Of a stretch of DNA of 64,000 nucleotides, positions 20,006 through 35,650 are shown piece after piece. The position numbers and the translations under genes were made by a program. Each line of letters opens with the position of its first letter. Position 1 is the stretch's first letter. The notes below the pieces were generated by a model. That model was not told the DNA's origin, did not search any database, and saw nothing but the letters and a program-made list of their open reading frames with translations. Source of the stretch: Lamellibrachia satsuma (Eukaryota; Annelida; Polychaeta; Sabellida; Siboglinidae); NCBI GenBank assembly GCA_033239005.1, contig BSQZ01000021.1, positions 8,389,516 to 8,453,515 of the forward strand, in the 5' to 3' direction.

Positions 20006-20410
20006 TAGGCCCGACACACACTTCATTACTATGTGTTCCACATATGCACACATGCGTTACACACACACTTCATTGCTATGTGTTACACACGCACAAACAC
20101 ACACACTTCATATGTTCCACACACACGCTTCAGATTCACAGACACATACACGTTTCATATGATGTGATCCACACAAGCATGCATACCACACACGCACACG
20201 AGCACACACATATTCATGTGCATGTCTGCACTCTCACACACGTGCACACGCAAACACAGATATACAAGCACAATCACGCGTGCATGCACACACACACACA
20301 TGCATGGATGCACATGTGTGCATACACACACACACACACATGCGCACTTCGCGTAATGTGATTCTCCAGCCTTCAAGTCGAAGCCTGCTAGATGTGACTG
20401 AGTGAGTTGC
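20006..20410. repeat. Degenerate CA-rich repeat tract
   Basis: Loose repeats of TTCATTNCTATGTGTTCCACA and (CA)n through to about 20345. Short open frames of Thr/His/Cys here are compositional. Confidence 0.75.
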
Positions 20411-20420
20411 GTTGTTACAG

Positions 20421-20500
20421 TGTATGGGCTGGATGTGGTACGTGGCCAATGACATGCAGTTCTACCTCATCAGTCCCCTCATCCTGGTGCCCATCTTCTG
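20421..20500 (+). CDS. nrf-6-like: NRF-like gene, last exon in window (WYVANDMQF)
   Basis: The exon reads CMGWMWYVANDMQFYLISPL then ILVPIFW. CMGWSWYLANDMQFFxxSPL is one of the most recognisable blocks of the NRF-6 and Acyltransferase-3 domain. The acceptor is GCGTTGTTACAG before 20421, phase 0 in, matching the previous donor. The donor is TG/GTAAGT at 20501, a consensus site, phase 2 out. Remaining transmembrane segments of the domain must be encoded beyond array E, outside the window. Confidence 0.95.
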
Positions 20501-23500
20501 GTAAGTCTCACACAGAAACAGGGCCCATAGACACAAACATACACAGCACCCACATCTCTGTCAATGTTGAAACATTCACAGTTCACTGGGCTCAGGGACA
20601 CAAACATACACAGCACACACATCTCTGTCAATACTGAAACATTCACAGTTCACGGGGCTCAGGGACACAAACATACACAGCACACACATCTCTGTCAATA
20701 TTGAAACATTCACAGTTCACTGGGCTCAGGGACACAAACATACACAGCACACACATCTCTGTCAATATTGAAACATTCACAGTTCACTGGGCTCAGGGAC
20801 ACAAACATAAACAACACACACATCTCTGTCAATATTGAAACATTCACAGTTCACTGGGCTCAGGGACACAAACATACACAACACACACATCTCTGTCAAT
20901 ATTGAAACATTCACAGTTCACTGGGCTCAGGGACACAAACATACACAACACACACATCTCTGTCAATATTGAAACATTCACAGTTCACTGGGCCCAGGGA
21001 CACAAACATACACAACACACACATCTCTGGCAATACTGAAACATTCACAGTTCACTGGGCTCAGGGACACAAACATACACAGCACACACATCTCTGTCAA
21101 TACTGAAACATTCACAGTTCACTGGGCTCAGGGACACAAACATACACAGCACACACATCTCTGGCAATACTGAAACATTCACAGTTCACTGGGCTCAGGG
21201 ACACAAACATACACAGCACACACATCTCTGTCAATATTGAAACATTCACAGTTCACTGGGCTCAGGGACACAAACATACACAGCACATACATCTCTGTCA
21301 ATATTGAAACATTCACAGTTCACTGGTCTCAGGAACACAAACATACACAGCACACACATCTCTGTCAATATTGAAACATTCACAGTTCACTGGGCTCAGG
21401 GACACAAACATACACAACACACACATCTCTGTCAATATTGAAACATTCACAGTTCACTGGGCTCAGGGACACAAACATACACAACACACACATCTCTGTC
21501 AATATTGAAACATTCACAGTTCACTGGGCTCAGGGACACAAACATACACAGCACACACATCTCTGTCAATATTGAAACATTCACAGTTCACTGGGCCTAG
21601 GGACACAAACATACACAGCACACACATCTCTGTCAATATTGAAACATTCACAGTTCACTGGGCTCAGGGACACAAACATACATGGCACACACATCTCTGG
21701 CAATACTGAAACATTCACAGTTCACTGGGCTCAGGGACACAAACATGCACAACACACACACATCTCTGGCAATACTGAAACATTCACAGTTCACTGGGCT
21801 CAGGGACACAAACATGCACAACACACACATCTCTGTCAATATTGAAACATTCACAGTTCACTGGGCCCAGGGACACAAACATACACAGCACACACATCTC
21901 TGTCAATATTGAAACATTCACAGTTCACTGGTCTCAGGGACACAAACATACACAGCACACACATCTCTGTAAATATTGAAACATTCACAGTTCACTGGGC
22001 TCAGGGACACAAACATACACAGCACACACATCTCTGTCAATATTGAAACATTCACAGTTCACTGGGCTCAGGGACACAAACATACACAGCACACACATCT
22101 CTGTCAATACTGAAACATTCACAGTTCACTGGGCCCAGGGACACAAACATACACAGCACACACATCTCTGTCAATATTGAAACATTCACAGTTCACTGGG
22201 CTCAGGGACACAAACATACACAGCACACACATCTCTGTCAATATTGAAACATTCACAGTTCACTGGGCTCAGGGACACAAACATACACAACACACACATC
22301 TCTGTCAATATTGAAACATTCACAGTTCACTGGGCTCAGGGACACAAACATACACAGCACACACATCTCTGTCAATATTGAAACATTCACAGTTCACTGG
22401 GCTCAGGGACACAAACATACACAACACACACATCTCTGGCAATACTGAAACATTCACAGTTCACTGGGCTCAGGGACACAAACATACACAACACACACAT
22501 CTCTGTCAATATTGAAACATTCACAGTTCACTGGGCCCAGGGACACAAACATACACAGCACACACATCTCTGTCAATATTGAAACATTCACAGTTCACTG
22601 GGCTCAGGGACACAAACATACACAACACACACATCTCTGGCAATATTGAAACATTCACAGTTCACTGGGCCCAGGGACACAAACATACACAACACACACA
22701 TCTCTGTCAATATTGAAACATTCACAGTTCATTGGGCTCAGGGACACAAACATACACAACACACACATCTCTGTCAATATTGAAACATTCACAGTTCACT
22801 GGGCTCAGGGACACAAACATACACAACACACACATCTCTGTCAATGTTGAAACATTCACAGTTCACTGGGCTCAGGGACACAAATATACACAACACACAC
22901 ATCTCTGGCAATACTGAAACATTCACAGTTCACTGGGCTCAGGGACACAAACATACACAACACACACATCTCTGTCAATATTGAAACATTCACAGTTCAT
23001 TGGGCTCAGGGACACAAACATACACAACACACACATCTCTGTCAATATTGAAACATTCACAGTTCACTGGGCCCAGGGACACAAACATACACAGCACACA
23101 CATCTCTGTCAATATTGAAACATTCACAGTTCACTGGGCTCAGGGACACAAACATACACAGCACACACATCTCTGTCAATATTGAAACATTCACAGTTCA
23201 CTGGGCCCAGGGACACAAACATACACAGCACACACATCTCTGTCAATATTGAAACATTCACAGTTCACTGGGCTCAGGGACACAAACATACACAACACAC
23301 ACATCTCTGTCAATATTGAAACATTCACAGTTCACTGGGCTCAGGGACACAAACATACACAACACACACATCTCTGTCAATATTGAAACATTCACAGTTC
23401 ACTGGGCTCAGGGACACAAACATACACAACACACACATCTCTGGCAATACTGAAACATTCACAGTTCACTGGGCTCAGGGACACAAACATACACAACACA

Positions 23501-26500
23501 CACATCTCTGTCAATATTGAAACATTCACAGTTCATTGGGCCCAGGGACACAAACATAAACAACACACACATCTCTGTCAATATTGAAACATTCACAGTT
23601 CACTGGGCCCAGGGACACAAACATACACAACACACACATCTCTGGCAATACTGAAACATTCACAGTTCACTGGGCTGAGGGACACAAACATACACAGCAC
23701 ACACATCTCTGTAAATACTGAAACAATCACAGTTCACTGGGCTCAGGGACACAAACATACACAACACACACATCTCTGTCAATATTGAAACATTCACAGT
23801 TCACTGGGCCCAGGGACACAAACATACATGGCACACACATCTCTGTCAATACTGAAACATTCACAGTTCACTGGGCCCAGGGACACAAACGTACACAACA
23901 CACACATCTCTGTCAAAATTGAAACATTCACAGTTCACTGGGCCCAGGGACACAAACATTCATGACACACACATCTCTGTCAATACTGAAACATTCACAG
24001 TTCACTGGGCTCAGGGACACAAACATATACAACACACACATCTCTGTCAATACTGAAACATTCACAGTTCACTGGGCCCAGGGACACAAACATACACAGC
24101 ACACACATCTCTGTCAATATTGAAACATTCACAGTTCACTGGGCTCAGGGACACAAACATACACAGCACACACATCTCTGTCAATATTGAAACATTCACA
24201 GTTCACTGGGCCCAGGGACACAAACATACACAACACACACATCTCTGTCAATATTGAAACATTCACAGTTCACTGGGCTCAGGGAAACAAACATACACAA
24301 CACACACATCTCTGTCAATATTGAAACATTCACAGTTCACTGGGCCAAGGGACACAAACATACACAGCACACACATCTCTGTCAATATTGAAACATTCAC
24401 AGTTCACTGGGCTCAGGGACACAAACATACACAACACACACATCTCTGTCAATATTGAAACATTCACAGTTCACTGGGCTCAGGGACACAAACATACACA
24501 ACACACACATCTCTGTCAATATTGAAACATTCACAGTTCACTGGGCTCAGGGACACAAACATACACAACACACACATCTCTGTCAATACTGAAACATTCA
24601 CAGTTCACTGGGCCCAGGGACACAAACATACACAGCACACACATCTCTGTCAATATTGAAACATTCACAGTTCACTGGGCTCAGGGACACAAACATACAC
24701 AGCACACACATCTCTGTCAATATTGAAACATTCACAGTTCACTGGGCTCAGGGACACAAACATACACAGCACACACATCTCTGTCAATATTGAAACATTC
24801 ACAGTTCACTGGGCCCAGGGACACAAACATACACAGCACACACATCTCTGTCAATATTGAAACATTCACAGTTCACTGGGCTCAGGGACACAAACATACA
24901 CAGCACACACATCTCTGTCAATATTGAAACATTCACAGTTCACTGGGCTCAGGGACACAAACAATCACAGCACACACATCTCTGTCAATATTGAAACATT
25001 CACAGTTCACTGGGCTCTTGGACACAAACATACACAACACACACATCTCTGTCAATACTGAAACATTCACAGTTCACTGGGCCCAGGGACACAAACATAC
25101 ACAACACACACATCTCTGTCAATACTGAAACATTCACAGTTCACTGGGCCCAGGGACACAAACATACACAGCACACACATCTCTGTCAATACTGAAACAT
25201 TCACAGTTCACTGGTCTCAGGGACACAAACATACACAGCACACACATCTCTGTCAATATTGAAACATTCACAGTTCACTGGGCTCAGGGACACAAACATA
25301 CACAACACACACATCTCTGTCAATATTGAAACATTCACAGTTCACTGGGCTCAGGGACACAAACATACACAACACACACATCTCTGTCAATATTGAAACA
25401 TTCACAGTTCACTGGGCTCAGGGACACAAACATACACAGCACACACATCTCTGTCAATATTGAAACATTCACAGTTCACTGGTCTCAGGGACACAAACAT
25501 ACACAACACACACATCTCTGTCAATATTGAAACATTCACAGTTCACTGGGCTCAGGGACACAAACATACACAACACACACATCTCTGTCAATACTGAAAC
25601 ATTCACAGTTCACTGGTCTCAGGGACACAAACATACACAACACACACATCTCTGGCAATATTGAAACATTCACAGTTCACTGGGCCCAGGGACACAAACA
25701 TACACAGCACACACATCTCTGTCAATGTTGAAACATTCACAGTTCACTGGGCCCAGGGACACAAACATACAAGGCACACACATCTCTGTCAATATTGAAA
25801 CACTCACAGTTCACTGGGCTCAGGGACACAAACATACACAGCACACACATCTCTGTCAATATTGAAACACTCACAGTTCACTGGGCTCAGGGACACAAAC
25901 ATACACAGCACACACATCTCTGGCAATACTGAAACATTCACAGTTCACTGGGCTCAGGGACACAAACATACACAGCACACACATCTCTGTCAATACTGAA
26001 ACATTCACAGTTCACTGGGCTCAGGGACACAAACATACACAACACACACATCTCTGTCAATACTGAAACATTCACAGTTCACTGGGCTCAGGGACACAAA
26101 CATACACAGCACACACATCTCTGTCAATACTGAAACATTCACAGTTCACTGGGCTCAGGGACACAAACATACACAGCACACACATCTCTGTCAATATTGA
26201 AACATTCACAGTTCACTGGGCTCAGGGACACAAACATACACAGCACACACATCTCTGTCAATATTGAAACATTCACAGTTCACTGGGCTCAGGGACACAA
26301 ACATACACAACACACACATCTCTGTCAATATTGAAACATTCACAGTTCACTGGGCTCAGGGACACAAACATACACAGCACACACATCTCTGTCAATATTG
26401 AAACATTCACAGTTCACTGGGCTCAGGGACACAAACATACACAACACACACACATCTCTGTCAATACTGAAACATTCACAGTTCACTGGGCTCAGGGACA

Positions 26501-28740
26501 CAAACATGCACAACACACACATCTCTGTCAATATTGAAACATTCACAGTTCACTGGGCCCAGGGACACAAACATACACAGCACACACATCTCTGTCAATA
26601 TTGAAACATTCACAGTTCACTGGGCTCAGGGACACAAACATACACAGCACACACATCTCTGTCAATACTGAAACATTCACCGTTCACTGGGCCCAGGGAC
26701 ACAAGCATACACAGCACACACATCTCTGTCAATATTGAAACATTCACAGTTCACTGGGCTCAGGGACACAAACATACACAACACACACATCTCTGGCAAT
26801 ATTGAAACATTCACAGTTCACTGGGCCCAGGGACACAAACATACACAACACACACATCTCTGTCAATATTGAAACATTCACAGTTCACTGGGCTCAGGGA
26901 CACAAACATACACAACACACACATCTCTGTCAATATTGAAACATTCACAGTTCACTGGGCTCAGGGACACAAACATACACAACACACACATCTCTGTCAA
27001 TATTGAAACATTCACAGTTCACTGGGCTCAGGGACACAAACATACACAACACACACATCTCTGTCAATATTGAAACATTCACAGTTCACTGGGCTCAGGG
27101 ACACAAACATACACAACACACACATCTCTGTCAATACTGAAACATTCACAGTTCACTGGGCCCAGGGACACAAACATACACAGCACACACATCTCTGTCA
27201 ATATTGAAACATTCACAGTTCACTGGGCTCAGGGACACAAACATACACAGCACACACATCTCTGGCAATATTGAAACATTCACAGTTCACTGGGCTCAGG
27301 GACACAAACATACACAACACACACATCTCTGTCAATATTGAAACATTCACAGTTCACTGGGCTCAGGGACACAAACATACACAACACACACATCTCTGTC
27401 AATATTGAAACATTCACAGTTCACTGGGCTCAGGGACACAAACATACACAGCACACACATCTCTGTCAATATTGAAACATTCACAGTTCACTGGGCTCAG
27501 GGACACAAACATACACAACACACACATCTCTGTCAATATTGAAACATTCACAGTTCACTGGGCTCAGGGACACAAACATACACAACACACACATCTCTGT
27601 CAATATTGAAACATTCACAGTTCACTGGGCTCAGGGACACAAACATACACAACACACACATCTCTGTCAATACTGAAACATTCACAGTTCACTGGGCTCA
27701 GGGACACAAACATACACAGCACACACATCTCTGTCAATACTGAAACATTCACAGTTCACTGGGCCCAGGGACACAAACATACACAGCACACACATCTCTG
27801 TCAATATTGAAACATTCACAGTTCACTGGGCTCAGGGACACAAACATACACAGCACACACATCTCTGTCAATATTGAAACATTCACAGTTCACTGGGCTC
27901 AGGGACACAAACATACACAGCACACACATCTCTGTCAATATTGAAACATTCACAGTTCACTGGGCTCAGGGACACAAACATACACAGCACACACATCTCT
28001 GTCAATACTGAAACATTCACAGTTCACTGGGCTCAGGGACACAAACATACACACCACACACATCTCTGTCAATACTGAAACATTCACAGTTCACTGGGCT
28101 CAGGGACACAAACATACACAGCACACACATCTCTGTCAATATTGAAACATTCACAGTTCACTGGGCTCAGGGACACAAACATACACAACACACACATCTC
28201 TGTCAATATTGAAACATTCACAGTTCACTGGGCTCAGGGACACAAACATACACAGCACACACATCTCTGTCAATATTGAAACATTCACAGTTCACTGGGC
28301 CTAGGGACACAAACATACACAGCACACACATCTCTGTCAATATTGAAACATTCACAGTTCACTGGGCTCAGGGACACAAACATACATGGCACACACATCT
28401 CTGTCAATACTGAAACATTCACAGTTCACTGGGCTCAGGGACACAAACATAAACAACACACACATCTCTGTCAATACTGAAACATTCACAGTTCACTGGG
28501 CTCAGGGACACAAACATACACAGCACACACATCTCTGTCAATATTGAAACATTCACAGTTCACTGGGCTCAGGGACACAAACATACACAGCACACACATC
28601 TCTGTCAATATTGAAACATTCACAGTTCACTGGGCTCAGGGACACAAACATACACATCACACACATCTCTGTCAATATTGAAACATTCACAGTTCACTGG
28701 GCTCAGGGACACAAACATACACAGCACACACATCTCTGTC

Positions 28741-29290
28741 AATATTGAAACATTCACAGTTCACTGGGCTCAGGACACAAACATACACAACACACACATC
28801 TCTGTCAATATTGAAACATTCACAGTTCACTGGGCTCAGGGACACAAACATACACAACACACACATCTCTGTCAATATTGAAACATTCACAGTTCACTGG
28901 GCTCAGGGACACAAACATACACAACACACACATCTCTGTCAATATTGAAACATTCACAGTTCACTGGGCCCAGGGACACAAACATACACAACACACACAT
29001 CTCTGTCAATATTGAAACATTCACAGTTCACTGGGCTCAGGGACACAAACATACACAACACACACATCTCTGTCAATATTGAAACATTCACAGTTCACTG
29101 GGCTCAGGGACACAAACATACACAACACACACATCTCTGTCAATATTGAAACATTCACAGTTCACTGGGCTCAGGGACACAAACATACACAACACACACA
29201 TCTCTGTCAATATTGAAACATTCACAGTTCACTGGGCTCAGGGACACAAACATACACACACACACATCTCTGTCAATATTGAAACATTCA
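28741..29290 (+). repeat. Array E duplicated block (partner about 46847-47395)
   Basis: The one-G-short variant GGGCTCAGGACAC (28768) and the contracted CATACACACACACACATC (29251) recur about 18,106 and 18,104 bp downstream (46874, 47355). The 2-bp change in offset is explained by a CA deletion near 47300. Confidence 0.75.
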
Positions 29291-32200
29291 CAGTTCACTG
29301 GGCTCAGGGACACAAACATACACAACACACACATCTCTGTCAATATTGAAACATTCACAGTTCACTGGGCTCAGGGAAACAAACATACACACACACACAT
29401 CTCTGTCAATATTGAAACATTCACAGTTCACTGGGCCAGGGACACAAACATACACACACACACATCTCTGTCAATATTGAAACATTCACAGTTCACTGGG
29501 CTCAGGGACACAAACATACACAACACACACATCTCTGTCAATATTGAAACATTCACAGTTCACGGGGCTCAGGGACACAAACATACACAACACACACATC
29601 TCTGTCAATATTGAAACATTCACAGTTCACTGGGCTCAGGGACACAAACATACACAACACACACATCTCTGTCAATATTGAAACATTCACAGTTCACTGG
29701 GCTCAGGGACACAAACATACACAACACACACATCTCTGTCAATATTGACACATTCACAGTTCACTGGGCCCAGGGACACAAACATACACAACACACACAT
29801 CTCTGTCAATATTGAAACATTCACAGTTCACTGGGCTCAGGGACACAAACATACACAGCACACACATCTCTGGCAATATTGAAACATTCACAGTTCACTG
29901 GGCCCAGGGACACAAACATACACAGCACACACATCTCTGTCAATATTGAAACATTCACAGTTCACTGGGCTCAGGGACACAAACATACACAACACACACA
30001 TCTCTGTCAATATTGAAACATTCACAGTTCACTGGGCTCAGGGACACAAACAAACACAACACACACATCTCTGTCAATATTGAAACATTCACAGTTCACT
30101 GGGCTCAGGGACACAAACATACACAACACACACATCTCTGTCAATATTGAAACATTCACAGTTCACTGGGCCCAGGGACACAAACATACACACACACACA
30201 TCTCTGTCAATACTGAAACATTCACAGTTCACTGGGCCCAGGGACACAAACATACACACACACACATCTCTGTCAATACTGAAACATTCACAGTTCACTG
30301 GGCTCAGGGACACAAACATACACAACACACACATCTCTGTCAATATTGAAACATTCACAGTTCACTGGGCTCAGGGACACAAACATACACAACACACACA
30401 TCTCTGTCAATATTGAAACATTCACAATTCACTGGGCTCAGGGACACAAACATACACAGCACACACACATCTCTGTCAATATTGAAACATTCACAGTTCA
30501 CTGGGCTCTGGGACACAAACATACACAGCACACACATCTCTGTCAATATTGAAACATTCACAGTTCACTGGTCTCAGGGACACAAACATACACAACACAC
30601 ACATCTCTGTCAATATTGAAACATTCACAGTTCACTGGGCTCAGGGACACAAACATACACAAACACACACATCTCTGTCAATATTGAAACATTCACAGTT
30701 CACTGGTCTCAGGGACACAAACATACACAACACACACATCTCTGTCAATATTGAAACATTCACAGTTCACTGGGTCTCAGGGACACAAACATACACAACA
30801 CACACATCTCTGGCAATATTGAAACATTCACAGTTCACTGGGCCCAGGGACACAAACATACACAACACACACATCTCTGTCAATGTTGAAACATTCACAG
30901 TTCACTGGGCCTCAGGGACACAAACATACACAGCACACACATCTCTGGCAATACTGAAACATTCACAGTTCACTGGGCTCAGGGACACAAACATACACAG
31001 CACACACATCTCTGTCAATATTGAAACATTCACAGTTCACTGGGCTCAGGGACACAAACATACACAACACACACATCTCTGTCAATATTGAAACATTCAC
31101 AGTTCACTGGGCTCAGGGACACAAACATACACAGCACACACATCTCTGTCAATATTGAAACATTCACAGTTCACTGGGCTCAGGGACACAAACATACACA
31201 GCACACACATCTCTGTCAATATTGAAACATTCACAGTTCACTGGGCCCAGGGACACAAACATACACAACACACACATCTCTGTCAATATTGAAACATTCA
31301 CAGTTCACTGGGCTCAGGGACACAAACATACACAACACACACATCTCTGGCAATATTGAAACATTCACAGTTCACTGGCCCAGGGACACAAACATACACA
31401 ACACACACATCTCTGTCAATATTGAAACATTCACAGTTCACTGGGCTCAGGGACACAAACATACACAACACACATCTCTGTCAATATTGAAACATTCACA
31501 GTTCACTGGGTTCAGGGACACAAACATACACAACACACACATCTCTGTCAATATTGAAACATTCACAGTTCACTGGGCTCAGGGACACAAACATACACAA
31601 CACACACATCTCTGTCAATACTGAAACATTCCAGTTCACTGGGCTCAGGGACACAAACATACACAACACACACATCTCTGTCAATATTGAAACATTCACA
31701 GTTCACTGGGCTCAGGGACACAAACATACACAACACACACATCTCTGTCAATATTGAAACATTCACAGTTCACTGGGCTCAGGGACACAAACATACACAG
31801 CACACACATCTCTGTCAATATTGAAACATTCACAGTTCACTGGGCTCAGGGACACAAACATACACAGCACACACATCTCTGTCAATATTGAAACATTCAC
31901 AGTTCACTGGGCTCAGGGACACAAACATACACAACACACACAAATCTCTCACAATATTGAAACATTCACAGTTCACTGGGCTCAGGGACACAAACATGCA
32001 CAACACACACACATCTCTGGCAATACTGAAACATTCACAGTTCACTGGGCTCAGGGACACAAACATACACAACACACACATCTCTGTCAATATTGAAACA
32101 TTCACAGTTCACTGGGCTCAGGGACACAAACATACACAACACACACCTCTCTGTCAATATTGAAACATTCACAGTTCACTGGGCTCAGGGACACAAACAT

Positions 32201-34439
32201 ACACAGCACACACATCTCTGTCAATATTGAAACATTCACAGTTCACTGGGCTCAGGGACACAAACATACACACCACACACATCTCTGTCAATATTGAAAC
32301 ATTCACAGTTCACTGGTCTCAGGGACACAAACATACACAACACACACATCTCTGTCAATATTGAAACATTCACAGTTCACTGGGCCCAGGGACACAAACA
32401 TACACAACACACACATCTCTGTCAATATTGAAACATTCACAGTTCACTGGGCTCAGGGACACAAACATACACAACACACACATCTCTGTCAATATTGAAA
32501 CATTCACAGTTCACTGGGCTCAGGGACACAAACATACACAACACACACATCTCTGTCAATATTGAAACATTCACAGTTCACTGGGCTCAGGGACACAAAC
32601 ATACACAACACACACATCTCTGGCAATATTGAAACATTCACAGTTCACTGGGCTCAGGGACACAAACATACACAGCACACACATCTCTGTCAATATTGAA
32701 ACATTCACAGTTCACTGGGCTCAGGGACACAAACATACACACACACACACATCTCTGTCAATATTGAAACATTCACAGTTCACTGGGCTCAGGGACACAA
32801 ACATCACAACACACACATCTCTGTCAATATTGAAACATTCACAGTTCACTGGGCTCAGGGACACAAACATACACAACACACACATCTCTGTCAATACTGA
32901 AACATTCACAGTTCACTGGGCCCAGGGACACAAACATACACACACACACATCTCTGTCAATACTGAAACATTCACAGTTCACTGGGCTCAGGGACACAAA
33001 CATACACAACACACACATCTCTGTCAATACTGAAACATTCACAGTTCACTGGGCTCAGGGACACAAACATACACAACACACATCTCTGTCAATATTGAAA
33101 CATTCACAGTTCACTGGGCTCAGGGACACAAACATACACAACACACACATCTCTGTCAATATTGAAACATTCACAGTTCACTGGGCTCAGGGACACAAAC
33201 ATACACAACACACACATCTCTGTCAATATTGAAACATTCACAGTTCACTGGGCTCAGGGACACAAACATACACAACACACACATCTCTGTCAATATTGAA
33301 ACATTCACAGTTCACTGGGCTCAGGGACACAAACATACACAACACACACATCTCTGTCAATATTGAAACATTCACAGTTCACTGGGCTCAGGGACACAAA
33401 CATACACAACACACACATCTCTGTCAATATTGAAACATTCACAGTTCACTGGGCTCAGGGACACAAACATACACAACACACACATCTCTGTCAATATTGA
33501 AACATTCACAGTTCACTGGGCTCAGGGACACAAACATACACAACACACACATCTCTGGCAATACTGAAACATTCACAGTTCACTGGGCTCAGGGACACAA
33601 ACATACACAACACACACATCTCTGTCAATATTGAAACATTCACAGTTCACTGGGCTCAGGGACACAAACATACACAACACACACATCTCTGTCAATATTG
33701 AAACATTCACAGTTCACTGGGCTCAGGGACACAAACATACACAACACACACATCTCTGTCAATATTGAAACATTCACAGTTCACTGGGCTCAAGGACACA
33801 AACATACACAGCACACCTCTCTGTCAATATTGAAACATTCACAGTTCACTGGGCTCAGGGACACAAACATACACAACACACACATCTCTGTCAATATTGA
33901 AACATTCACAGTTCACTGGGCTCAGGGACACAAACATACACAACACACACATCTCTGTCAATATTGAAACATTCACAGTTCACTGGGCTCAGGGACACAA
34001 ACATACACAACACACACATCTCTGTCAATATTGAAACATTCACAGTTCACTGGGCTCAGGGACACAAACATACACAGCACACACATCTCTGTCAATATTG
34101 AAACATTCACAGTTCACTGGGCTCAGGGACACAAACATACACAACACACACATCTCTGTCAATACTGAAACATTCACAGTTCACTGGGCTCAGGGACACA
34201 AACATACACAACACACACACATCTCTGTCAATATTGAAACATTCACAGTTCACTGGGCTCAGGGACACAAACATACACAACACACACATCTCTGTCAATA
34301 TTGAAACATTCACAGTTCACTGGGCTCAGGGACACAAACATACACAGCACACACATCTCTGTCAATATTGAAACATTCACAGTTCACTGGGCTCAGGGAC
34401 ACAAACATACACAGCACACACATCTCTGTCAATACTGAA

Positions 34440-35650
34440 ACATTCACAGTTCACTGGGCCCAGGGACACAAGCATACACAGCACACACATCTCTGTCAAT
34501 ATTGAAACATTCACAGTTCACTGGTCTCAGGGACACAAACATACACACAACACACATCTCTGGCAATATTGAAACATTCACAGTTCACTGGGCTCAGGGA
34601 CACAAACATACACAACACACACATCTCTGTCAATATTGAAACATTCACAGTTCATTGGGCTCAGGGACACAAACATACACAACACACACATCTCTGTCAA
34701 TATTGAAACATTCACAGTTCACTGGGCTCAGGGACACAAACATACACAACACACACATCTCTGTCAATATTGAAACATTCACAGTTCACTGGGCTCAGGG
34801 ACACAAACATACACAACACACACATCTCTGGCAATACTGAAACATTCGCAGTTCACTGGGCTCAGGGACACAAACATACACAACACACACATCTCTGTCA
34901 ATATTGAAACATTCACAGTTCATTGGGCTCAGGGACACAAACATACACAACACACACATCTCTGTCAATATTGAAACATTCACAGTTCACTGGGATCAGG
35001 GACACAAACATACACAACACACACATCTCTGTCAATATTGAAACATTCACAGTTCACTGGGCTCAGGGACACAAACATACACAACACACACATCTCTGTC
35101 AATATTGAAACATTCACAGTTCACTGGGCTCAGGGACACAAACATACACAACACACACATCTCTGGCAATATTGAAACATTCACAGTTCACTGGGCTCAG
35201 GGACACAAACATACACAACACACACATCTCTGTCAATATTGAAACATTCACAGTTCATTGGGCTCAGGGACACAAACATACACAACACACACATCTCTGT
35301 CAATATTGAAACATTCACAGTTCACTGGGCTCAGGGACACAAACATACACAACACACACATCTCTGTCAATATTGAAACATTCACAGTTCATTGGGCTCA
35401 GGGACACAAACATACACAACACACACATCTCTGTCAATATTGAAACATTCACAGTTTATTGGGCTCAGGGACACAAACATACACAACACACACATCTCTG
35501 TCAATATTGAAACATTCACAGTTCACTGGGCTCAGGGACACAAACATACACAACACACACATCTCTGGCAATACTGAAACATTCACAGTTCACTGGGCTC
35601 CAGGGACACAAACATACACAACACACACATCTCTGGCAATACTGAAACAT
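34440..35650 (+). repeat. Array E duplicated block, copy 1 (partner 59371-60581)
   Basis: An ordered set of rare variants is shared with the partner at a constant offset of 24,931 bp: ACAAGCATAC at 34469, TTCATTGGG near 34652, 34920, 35255 and 35389, CATTCGCAG at 34845, and CAGTTTATTGGG at 35452. I counted roughly ten differences in about 1.2 kb. Confidence 0.9.

Noticed and set aside
20155..20455. Cys/Val/His-rich short frames near 20.2-20.4 kb
   Set aside because: They are low-complexity translations of the (CA)n-rich tract.
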